Translations under genes and position numbers: made by a program
Shown: positions 1-5,758 of the stretch, one piece after another
Layout of the letters: the number at the start of each line of letters is the position of its first letter
Position numbering within the stretch: position 1 is the stretch's first letter
Assembly (NCBI GenBank): GCA_937896305.1
Contig: CALBND010000084.1
Location: 1 to 5,758, forward strand
Length of the DNA: 5,758 nt
Direction of reading: 5' to 3'
From: an uncultured Actinomycetes bacterium
GTDB taxonomy: Bacteria > Actinomycetota > Actinomycetes > S36-B12 > UBA5976
The notes under the pieces: generated by a model
What the model saw: the letters and a program-made list of their open reading frames with translations, nothing else
Databases searched by the model: none
Told to the model about the DNA's origin: nothing

Positions 1-500
1 ATTCAAACGAAGTATTAATTTCTTTAGCAGCAGATAATGATCGCCTAATGGGTTTTGAAGGTGATGGAAGAAGAACAACTACGAGATTACTTGATGCAGA
101 ATTTCCTAAATACAGATCTTTATTACCAAGTGAATCTTCTTCAACAGCAGATGTGTCAACACAAGAATTACTTGAAGCATTAAAAAGAGTTGAACTTGTG
201 GCAGAAAGAAACACCCCTATTCGTTTGGAATTTACAAATAAGGAACTTATTTTAAGAGCAGGTGCTGGAGATGAAGCAACAGCAGAAGAAGTAGTTGCGC
301 TAAATCTTGAAGGTGAAGGATTAGAGATAGCTTTTAACGCAAGTTATTTAAAAGATGGCCTGGCAAGTGTTAACTCTCCTACAACACGAATGAGTTTTAC
401 TGCTGCTTCCAAACCAGCAGTGTTAAGTGGCATTAATAATGATGGTGTCAGTGATGACTCATATCGTTATTTGATCATGCCTGTGCGTCTAGCGGGTTAA
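1..500 (+). CDS. dnaN: DNA polymerase III beta sliding clamp, C-terminal part (5' truncated by window edge)
   Basis: This is the C-terminal 165 codons of the beta clamp, the ring-shaped dimer that encircles DNA and tethers DNA polymerase III and other partners during replication. The reading frame is open from base 3, and the TAA stop is at 498-500. The Met at 48 is internal and not the start, because clamp sequence continues upstream of it to the window edge. Visible landmarks are FPKYRSLLPSE, which matches the linker leading into the third clamp domain, and the C-terminal YLIMPVRLAG, equivalent to the conserved end of the clamp that helps form the hydrophobic pocket for clamp-binding peptides. 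The family is about 365-400 residues long, so roughly the first 55-60% lies outside the window. recF follows after 5 bases with no gnd-like gene in between, unlike mycobacteria or Streptomyces. Identity is secure; only the 5' end is missing. Confidence 0.96.
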   Translation, partial: SNEVLISLAADNDRLMGFEGDGRRTTTRLLDAEFPKYRSLLPSESSSTADVSTQELLEALKRVELVAERNTPIRLEFTNKELILRAGAGDEATAEEVVALNLEGEGLEIAFNASYLKDGLASVNSPTTRMSFTAASKPAVLSGINNDGVSDDSYRYLIMPVRLAG

Positions 501-505
501 AAACC

Positions 506-1630
506 TTGCATGTTATTTCATTAGCCGCAGTTGATTTCAGGTCTTATTCATTTGTTGAAATTGAGCTAACTCCCGGCGTTACCACTTTTGTTGGTAAAAA
601 CGGACAAGGTAAAACTAATTTAGTGGAAGCTATTTCCTATTGTTCAACTTTGTCGTCACATCGAGTCTCACAAGATTTACCACTTGTGAAATTAAATCAA
701 CCCCGAGCCATTGTTAGAACTGGTGTTAAATATTTAGAGCGCACAAATTGGTTGGAAGTTGAAATTTGGCCTTCTAAAACTAATAAAGCAAAACTAAACG
801 GATCAGAGTGTAAAAAAACTAAAGATATTTTAGGGATATTAAAAACCATAACTTTTTCACCAGAAGATTTAATTTTAGTTAAAGGAGATCCTGGAGACAG
901 AAGATCTTTTCTAGATGATTTATTGATTCAAAAATCACCAAGTTATGCAGGTGTTAAAAGTGATTATGAGCGAGTGTTAAAACAAAGAAATGCTTTATTA
1001 AAAAGTGCTGCCCCTGCTAAAAAAAATAACCTGGAATCAATTTTATCAACTCTGAGTATTTGGGATGATCAACTAATAAATTTTGGTGCCCAAATAATTG
1101 TTGCAAAACACGAACTAATTAATGAACTACTACCTTTTATCACTAAAACTTACACAGAGATTGCACCCCAAAGTAGTGAATTAAGTATTAAATATTTACC
1201 TAACGTTGAAACAATGGATGTAAATATTACAGAAGTTACAAAAGCCATGCAAGAAAAAATTAACTTACGACAACAAGACGAGTTAATAAGAGGATTAACT
1301 TTAGTTGGACCCCATAGAGACGATATGGAAATAACAATTGGTCAAATGCCTGCCAAAGGTTATGCAAGTCATGGTGAAACTTGGTCGGTTGCTTTGTCAT
1401 TAAAGCTTGCATCTTTTGATCTTTTGAAAGAAAACTCTCCGGCAGGAGACCCAGTTTTAATCTTGGATGATGTGTTTGCTGAATTAGATAACGATAGGCG
1501 AAATCAACTAATTCACAGAGTAAAAGACGTAGAACAAGTCCTCATTACTGCAGCAGTATTGGAAGATGTGCCTAAAGAATTGATTGGTAAAAAACTTTTT
1601 GTGAAAGATGGCAAAGTAGAAGAATTATGA
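506..1630 (+). CDS. recF: DNA replication/repair protein RecF
   Basis: RecF is a cytoplasmic SMC/ABC-type ATPase that binds gapped DNA and, with RecO and RecR, helps load RecA at single-strand gaps and stalled forks. At 374 residues it has the usual family length. Walker A is GKNGQGKT at residues 30-37. The conserved GPHRDDM is at 268-274. The ABC signature SHGETWS at about 288-294 is the actinobacterial form. Walker B and the D-loop, LILDDVFAELD, lie at 318-328. The start is the TTG at 506: it gives the expected N-terminus MHVISLAAVDFRSY, the frame is closed by a TGA at 455-457, and no ATG, GTG or other TTG occurs in frame between that stop and 506. The ribosome-binding site is poor (GCGGG about nine bases upstream), so expression probably relies on coupling to dnaN, which ends five bases earlier. 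The TGA stop overlaps the next gene's ATG. Confidence 0.97.
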   Translation: MHVISLAAVDFRSYSFVEIELTPGVTTFVGKNGQGKTNLVEAISYCSTLSSHRVSQDLPLVKLNQPRAIVRTGVKYLERTNWLEVEIWPSKTNKAKLNGSECKKTKDILGILKTITFSPEDLILVKGDPGDRRSFLDDLLIQKSPSYAGVKSDYERVLKQRNALLKSAAPAKKNNLESILSTLSIWDDQLINFGAQIIVAKHELINELLPFITKTYTEIAPQSSELSIKYLPNVETMDVNITEVTKAMQEKINLRQQDELIRGLTLVGPHRDDMEITIGQMPAKGYASHGETWSVALSLKLASFDLLKENSPAGDPVLILDDVFAELDNDRRNQLIHRVKDVEQVLITAAVLEDVPKELIGKKLFVKDGKVEEL

Positions 1631-2130
1631 GTGAAGAAAATATCAAAAACGATGCAGCAAGTAACGCTTTAGCGCGTGCCCGGGCAAGAAATTCTAAATT
1701 TCGGAACAAAAACTCTATTCTCAAACGTCCAAGATTTAGTAATAACCAAGAAACTAGAAGTAGTGCACATCCAGATAACAGAGATCCACAATTTTTAGGA
1801 AACTTAATGAAGAAGTTTGTTAAAGATAATGGTTGGCAAAAACCAACTTCGGTGGCAGATTTAATTTCTAGGTGGCCAGAAATTGTTGGTGAAGAAATTT
1901 CATCACATGTTTCAATAGATATTTTCAATGCAGACACAAACGAATTAATTTTACGAACCGATTCAAGTGCTTGGGCAACCCAAATTCGTTTATTAAGTTC
2001 TGATTTGAAACGAAGAATTGCGTTAGAGGTTGGAGATGGAGTTGTCAAGACCCTAAAAATTTATGGACCAACTCAACCCAAGCAAAAAGGCTTATGGAGA
2101 GTGCCATCTATGCGTAAAAATGACTACTAA
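1627..2130 (+). CDS. dciA: DUF721 family protein, DciA-like replicative helicase partner
   Basis: This 167-residue protein belongs to DUF721, whose actinobacterial member between recF and gyrB (Rv0004 in M. tuberculosis) is called DciA. It is considered to assist the replicative helicase DnaB in bacteria that lack DnaC or DnaI loaders. Residues 1-50 are polar, rich in Arg, Lys, Asn and Ser, and probably disordered. The conserved domain runs from about residue 56 to 148, with the W-x-x-IVG element at 83-88 (WPEIVG), the SSAWATQIRLL helix at 113-123 and a GPT motif at 147-149. A short basic tail follows. No signal peptide or membrane segment is seen, so it should act in the cytoplasm. The ATG overlaps the recF stop as ATGA, which suggests translational coupling; only a weak AGAAG lies upstream. 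Family membership is clear from motifs and position. The helicase role is inferred from relatives, and the symbol is used in that sense. Confidence 0.88.
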   Translation: MSEENIKNDAASNALARARARNSKFRNKNSILKRPRFSNNQETRSSAHPDNRDPQFLGNLMKKFVKDNGWQKPTSVADLISRWPEIVGEEISSHVSIDIFNADTNELILRTDSSAWATQIRLLSSDLKRRIALEVGDGVVKTLKIYGPTQPKQKGLWRVPSMRKNDY

Positions 2131-2187
2131 AAAGGCCTACTAGCCCAAATCACACCCGTTACATAGCACTAGAATTGTCATAGTAGG
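2124..2187. repeat. CTACTA direct repeat plus inverted TAGTAG copy around the candidate gyrB promoter
   Basis: CTACTA occurs at 2124-2129, overlapping the end of dciA, and again at 2137-2142, thirteen bases on. The inverse TAGTAG lies at 2181-2186. The second and third copies extend to a perfect 7-base inverted repeat, CCTACTA (2136-2142) and TAGTAGG (2181-2187), separated by 38 bases. The candidate -10 TAGAAT sits inside that interval and the right arm falls at the expected transcription start. It could be an operator or a weak RNA or DNA stem. Repeats of this size also arise by chance in AT-rich DNA, so function is unproven. Confidence 0.3.
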
Positions 2188-2235
2188 TAAGAGAAAAACC
2201 AGTATTTTGTAATTTTAGGAGTTGAATTTTCACTT
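2131..2235 (+). promoter_or_regulatory. dciA-gyrB intergenic region, probable gyrB-gyrA promoter and leader
   Basis: This 105-base stretch is the only true intergenic gap in the window, so it is the natural place for the gyrBA promoter. It contains TAGAAT at 2170-2175, one mismatch from the TATAAT consensus -10 hexamer and matching the TAnnnT pattern used by actinobacterial primary sigma factors. No convincing -35 lies 16-18 bases upstream of it. TTGTCA at 2175-2180 resembles a -35 box but has no -10 at usable spacing. If TAGAAT is used, transcription would begin near 2181-2184 and leave a leader of about 50-55 bases. In many bacteria gyrB transcription rises when DNA relaxes, often through the -10 region itself; whether that applies here cannot be read from the sequence. 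No U-rich terminator hairpin for dciA is visible, so read-through from the upstream genes is possible. Confidence 0.4.
2217..2221 (+). promoter_or_regulatory. Shine-Dalgarno sequence of gyrB, unusually far from the start
   Basis: AGGAG at 2217-2221 is the only strong ribosome-binding sequence before any gene in the window. It is separated from the gyrB ATG at 2236 by 14 bases, longer than the usual 5-9. No in-frame ATG, GTG or TTG lies closer to it, and the ATG gives the expected GyrB N-terminus, so the start call stands despite the spacing. Confidence 0.55.
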
Positions 2236-4185
2236 ATGTCATATGACGCCAGTGCGATTCAAGTTTTAGAAGGTTTAGATGCAGTTAGAAAACGTCCCGG
2301 TATGTATATCGGATCAACTGGGGAACGCGGTTTACATCATTTAGTTTATGAAATTGTTGATAACGCAGTTGATGAAGCACTCGCAGGTTATGCCACTGAC
2401 ATTGTTATAAGTATTTTAGATAATGCAAAAATTTGTGTCATAGATAATGGCCGGGGTATTCCTGTTGACATGCATAAAACTGAAAAAAAACCTGCACTTG
2501 AAGTTGTGTACACGGTTTTGCATGCCGGTGGAAAATTTGGTGGCGGGGGATATCAAGTATCTGGTGGACTTCACGGGGTAGGAGCTTCAGTTGTGAACGC
2601 TCTTTCTTCAAATTTAACAGTGGAAGTTAAACGTGATGGATTTTTATGGACCCAAAGTTACAAAAAAGGTGTACCAACAGCACCGGTTAAAAAAGGAAAC
2701 AAAGTAGAAGGAACTGGCACCAAGGTAACTTTTCAAGCAGATTCTGAAATTTTTGAAACAACTGAATATTCATTTGAAACACTTGCTACTCGTTTTAGAG
2801 AAATGGCATTTTTAAATAAAAGTTTGGCCCTAACTTTAATTGATGAACGAAGTGGTCGCTTGGATGAAAAAGGTGAAAAAAGAGTTGTTACTTATAAATA
2901 TGATGGTGGCATTGTTGATTTTGTTAAATTTTTAAATCAAACTAAAGGTGACTCATTAGTTCACAAAGATGTTATTCATATTGAAAAAGAAGACGATAAA
3001 AAAGGGGTAAGTGCTGAAGTTGCTTTGCAATGGAACTTTGGTTACCAAGAAGCTGTGTACACATTTGCTAACACAATTAACACCCACGAAGGTGGAATGC
3101 ACGAAGAAGGATTTAGAGCAGCGTTAACTGCCACTGTAAATAAATACGCAAAGCAATGGAATATTTTAAAAGAAAAAGACCCAAAATTAACTGGTGAAGA
3201 TATTCGTGAAGGTTTAACCGCAATTGTTTCTGTTAAATTACGCGATCCACAATTTGAAGGACAAACTAAAACCAAACTTGGTAACACTGAAGCTAAAACA
3301 TTTGTACAAACTATGACAAATGATTTATTAGCTAAATGGTTTGAAGAACACCCAAGTGAAGGAAAAGATGTTGCCAGAAAATCTGTTTCAGCAGCTTCAG
3401 CCAGATTGGCTGCTAGAAAAGCTCGAGATCTTGCCCGTTCCAGAAAAGGTTTACTTGGCTCTTCAGGCTTGCCTGGAAAATTAAGTGATTGCCAATCAAC
3501 TGAACCAAGTGAGTGTGAGCTCTACATTGTGGAAGGGGACTCAGCAGGAGGTTCTGCTAAAAACGGAAGAGATTCTAAAACCCAAGCAATCTTGCCCATC
3601 CGAGGAAAAATTCTTAACGTGGAAAAAGCTCGCATCGATCGAGTTCTAGCTAACACTGAAGTCCAAGCATTAATTTCAGCTCTAGGCACAGGGGTGCAAG
3701 ACGAATTCGATGCCAACAAACTTAGGTACCACAAATTAGTGCTGATGGCTGATGCGGACGTTGATGGCCAACACATTAGAACTTTGCTTCTAACTCTTTT
3801 ATTTAGATTCATGCGCCCACTTATTGATCTAGGTCATGTTTATTTAGGGCAGCCCCCTTTATACAAAATCAAATGGATTAGAGATACCCCAAGTTATGCA
3901 TACACCGAAAGAGAAAAAGACGGAATTATTGAAGCAGGATTAAAAGCTGGTAAAAAATTACCTAAAGAAGAATTCTTGCAACGCTATAAAGGTCTAGGTG
4001 AAATGAATGCTGATGAATTGTGGGAGACCACAATGAATCCAGAAACCAGAGTTTTATTAAGAGTAACTCTTGATGATGCAGCAGCAGCTGATCAACTATT
4101 TAACGTGCTTATGGGTGAAGATGTGGAATCAAGAAGAAATTTTATTCAACACAATGCTCGCGACGTTAGATTCTTGGACATTTAA
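2236..4185 (+). CDS. gyrB: DNA gyrase subunit B
   Basis: GyrB is the ATPase subunit of DNA gyrase, the A2B2 type II topoisomerase that introduces negative supercoils and relieves positive supercoils ahead of replication and transcription. The GHKL ATPase domain shows catalytic Glu39 and Asn43 (EIVDNAVDEA), adenine-contacting Asp70 followed by NGRGIP, the GGLHGVG ATP-lid motif at 110-116, and the QTK loop lysine at 345. Arg133 matches E. coli Arg136, the coumarin-contact residue. The Toprim domain shows EGDSAGGSA with Glu433, and the metal-binding triad Asp506, Asp508 and Asp510. QRYKGLGEM is at 582-590, and the C-terminus ends in RRNFIQHNARDVRFLDI. At 649 residues it is the compact form without the roughly 170-residue insert of E. 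coli GyrB. The EGDSAGGSA and QRYKGLGEM forms, plus gyrA next door, favour gyrase over topoisomerase IV ParE. The start is the ATG giving MSYDASAIQVLEGLDAVRKR. It is probably cotranscribed with gyrA, which begins directly after its TAA. Confidence 0.98.
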   Translation: MSYDASAIQVLEGLDAVRKRPGMYIGSTGERGLHHLVYEIVDNAVDEALAGYATDIVISILDNAKICVIDNGRGIPVDMHKTEKKPALEVVYTVLHAGGKFGGGGYQVSGGLHGVGASVVNALSSNLTVEVKRDGFLWTQSYKKGVPTAPVKKGNKVEGTGTKVTFQADSEIFETTEYSFETLATRFREMAFLNKSLALTLIDERSGRLDEKGEKRVVTYKYDGGIVDFVKFLNQTKGDSLVHKDVIHIEKEDDKKGVSAEVALQWNFGYQEAVYTFANTINTHEGGMHEEGFRAALTATVNKYAKQWNILKEKDPKLTGEDIREGLTAIVSVKLRDPQFEGQTKTKLGNTEAKTFVQTMTNDLLAKWFEEHPSEGKDVARKSVSAASARLAARKARDLARSRKGLLGSSGLPGKLSDCQSTEPSECELYIVEGDSAGGSAKNGRDSKTQAILPIRGKILNVEKARIDRVLANTEVQALISALGTGVQDEFDANKLRYHKLVLMADADVDGQHIRTLLLTLLFRFMRPLIDLGHVYLGQPPLYKIKWIRDTPSYAYTEREKDGIIEAGLKAGKKLPKEEFLQRYKGLGEMNADELWETTMNPETRVLLRVTLDDAAAADQLFNVLMGEDVESRRNFIQHNARDVRFLDI

Positions 4186-5758
4186 ATGGTTCTGAAACAA
4201 ACTGATTTACCAGAAAATAGTGGCAGAGTTGAACCAGTTGATTTACGTTCAGAGATGTCTCGTTCTTATTTAGATTACGCAATGAGTGTAATTGTTGGTA
4301 GAGCACTTCCAGATGTTAGAGATGGATTAAAACCAGTTCACCGTCGAGTTATTTATGCAATGTATGACGGTGGTTACAGACCTGATCGAAGTTTCACAAA
4401 ATGTTCTCGCGTTGTGGGTGATGTAATGGGAAATTATCATCCCCATGGCGACACAGCAATTTATGACACCTTAGTTCGTTTAGCTCAAGATTGGGTTATG
4501 CGTTACCCATTAGTTTCAGGTCAAGGAAACTTTGGTTCACCAGGTAACGACGGTGCTGCAGCAATGCGCTACACCGAATCAAGAATGTCTCAACTGGCAA
4601 TGGAAATGGTTAGAGATATTGATGAAGACACCATTGATTTCATTGCAAACTATGACGGTCGAACACAAGAGCCAACAGTTTTACCTGCACGAATTCCTAA
4701 CTTATTAATAAACGGATCCAGTGGAATTGCAGTCGGTATGGCTACAAATATTCCGCCACATAATTTAAAAGAAGTTGTAGCAGGTGTGCAATGGGCTTTA
4801 GAAAACCCAGAAGCTAAAAAAGAAGATTTATATGTAGCTTTAAAAGAACATATTAAAGGACCAGATTTTCCAACAGGGGGCTTAATTGTTGGGCGAAGTG
4901 GCATTGATGATTATTTTAAAACAGGTCGTGGCTCAATTACAATGCGTGCAGTAGTTGATGTGACAGAAGACAGCAAAGGTCGACAAAATTTAGTTATTAC
5001 TGAGCTTCCCTATCAAGTCAACCCAGATAATTTGAAACTTAAAATCGCTGAATTAGTTGATATGGGAAAAATATCTGGCATATCTGATTTAAGAGATGAC
5101 TCATCTTCTAGAACAGGTATGAGAATTGTAGTGGTATTAAAGAAAGACGCTGTGGCAAAAGTTGTCTTGAACAATCTTTATAAACAAACCCAATTACAAG
5201 ACACTTTTGGTGCCAACATGTTGGCATTAGTTGATGGGGTACCAAGAACTTTAAGTGTTGATCAATTTGTTTCCTATTGGATTTCTCACCAAGTTTTAGT
5301 AATTCAAAGAAGAACTCAATATCGATTAACTGAAGCCGAAAAAAGAGCACACATTTTATCGGCACTTCTAAAAGCTTTAGATAAGTTAGATGAAGTTATT
5401 GCACTTATTAGAAAATCTAAAACAGTTGATGATGCAAAAGCTGGTTTACAAAAACTTCTAAAAATAGACGAAATTCAAGCAACCGCAATTTTGGATATGC
5501 AATTAAGAAAACTAGCAGCTCTAGAAAGACAAAAAATAACAGATGAATTTGAAGAATTAAGCAAATCCATAAAAGATTATAAAGATATTTTAGCAAAACC
5601 TGAAAGACAAAGAAAAATTATTGGTGAAGAACTTGCTGAAATAACTGAAAAATATGGGGACGAAAGAAGAAGTAAATTTGTGGCCAACGAAGGCGATAAG
5701 TCAGCTGAAGATTTTATTAAAGCCGAAGATGTAGTTGTCACTATAAGTCGCGGTGGAT
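4186..5758 (+). CDS. gyrA: DNA gyrase subunit A, N-terminal part (3' truncated by window edge)
   Basis: GyrA is the DNA cleavage and rejoining subunit of gyrase. The frame stays open for 524 codons plus one base to the window end. The breakage-reunion domain contains DYAMSVIVGRALPDVRDG (30-47), KPVHRR (49-54), the quinolone-determining stretch HPHGDTAIYD (85-94), and AAMRYTE with catalytic Tyr129. IAVGMATNIPPHN follows, then GANMLALVDGVPR in the tower region. An exit-gate and coiled-coil segment runs from about QRRTQYRL through AHILSALLKALDKLDEVIALI and DMQLRKLAALERQ. The last visible residues, EDVVVTISRGG, begin the first blade of the DNA-wrapping C-terminal domain, so the QRRGGKG GyrA-box lies outside. 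About 300 residues should be missing. The start ATG follows the gyrB TAA with no gap (TAAATG) and has only a weak GGA seven bases upstream, implying translational coupling that would keep the two subunits balanced. VEPVDLRSEM before the core matches actinobacterial GyrA and supports this start. Position 90 is Thr, the hydroxyl-bearing state usual for quinolone-sensitive enzymes. Confidence 0.97.
   Translation, partial: MVLKQTDLPENSGRVEPVDLRSEMSRSYLDYAMSVIVGRALPDVRDGLKPVHRRVIYAMYDGGYRPDRSFTKCSRVVGDVMGNYHPHGDTAIYDTLVRLAQDWVMRYPLVSGQGNFGSPGNDGAAAMRYTESRMSQLAMEMVRDIDEDTIDFIANYDGRTQEPTVLPARIPNLLINGSSGIAVGMATNIPPHNLKEVVAGVQWALENPEAKKEDLYVALKEHIKGPDFPTGGLIVGRSGIDDYFKTGRGSITMRAVVDVTEDSKGRQNLVITELPYQVNPDNLKLKIAELVDMGKISGISDLRDDSSSRTGMRIVVVLKKDAVAKVVLNNLYKQTQLQDTFGANMLALVDGVPRTLSVDQFVSYWISHQVLVIQRRTQYRLTEAEKRAHILSALLKALDKLDEVIALIRKSKTVDDAKAGLQKLLKIDEIQATAILDMQLRKLAALERQKITDEFEELSKSIKDYKDILAKPERQRKIIGEELAEITEKYGDERRSKFVANEGDKSAEDFIKAEDVVVTISRGG

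Noticed and set aside
510..524. ATG at 510 as a possible recF start
   Set aside because: It is out of frame with RecF and reaches a TAG stop after four codons.
1572..2048. Minus-strand open frame of 158 codons opposite dciA and the end of recF
   Set aside because: It lies antisense to two well-supported genes, shows no recognisable motif, and its hydrophobic Leu/Ser-rich composition is what the complement of Lys/Asn/Glu-rich AT-rich coding DNA gives.
2133..2146. Possible terminator hairpin GGC-CTACTA-GCC after dciA
   Set aside because: The stem is only three base pairs and no U-tract follows, so it does not support termination.
2175..2208. TTGTCA (-35-like) paired with TATTTT (-10-like)
   Set aside because: The spacer is 22 bases, too long for a primary-sigma promoter, so this pair is not called.
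2626..2640. Possible loss of the coumarin-contact Arg in GyrB
   Set aside because: Careful alignment to E. coli GyrB numbering places Arg133 of this protein at the Arg136 position, so the residue is conserved.
3042..3812. Minus-strand open frames within gyrB (3042-3287 and 3522-3812)
   Set aside because: Both are antisense to conserved gyrB sequence, including the Toprim domain, and have no family resemblance.
4650..5365. Minus-strand open frames within gyrA (4650-4904 and 5108-5365)
   Set aside because: They are shadows of the conserved gyrA frame, which continues without a stop to the window end.

Overview
The window is a stretch of a bacterial origin-proximal replication gene cluster, read entirely on the + strand: the 3' part of dnaN (sliding clamp), complete recF, a complete DUF721/DciA-type gene, complete gyrB, and the 5' two-thirds of gyrA, which runs off the right edge. 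Apart from one gap of about 105 bases before gyrB, the genes abut or overlap. There is no rRNA, tRNA, CRISPR, insertion sequence or foreign cargo that I can see.

The gene order (dnaN-recF-DUF721-gyrB-gyrA) and the protein sequences point to an actinobacterium. GyrA matches the actinobacterial pattern closely, with the catalytic Tyr at residue 129 as in Mycobacterium. RecF carries the SHGETWS form of the ABC signature, and the small DUF721 protein ends in a GPT-containing tail. The DNA is strikingly AT-rich for that phylum: five lines sampled by hand range from 28 to 53% GC and average about 40%, and AT-ending codons and Lys-rich substitutions dominate. This fits a streamlined aquatic actinobacterium such as the Nanopelagicales (acI) or a similar lineage. 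That placement is inference from memory of protein patterns, not a search result.

Layout: 1-500 dnaN C-terminus; 506-1630 recF from a TTG start; 1627-2130 dciA-like gene overlapping recF by ATGA; 2131-2235 the only real intergenic gap, holding a candidate promoter, a small CTACTA/TAGTAG repeat family and the only clear Shine-Dalgarno sequence in the window; 2236-4185 gyrB; 4186-5758 gyrA (partial), its ATG directly following the gyrB stop codon.

Functionally, DnaN tethers the replicative polymerase, RecF acts at gaps and stalled forks, the DciA-type protein is thought to assist the replicative helicase, and GyrB/GyrA form DNA gyrase, which removes positive supercoils ahead of the fork. The packing suggests two transcription and translation units: (dnaA-)dnaN-recF-dciA and gyrB-gyrA. 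I found no undescribed system. The observations below are modest and concern translation-start architecture and the gyrB leader.
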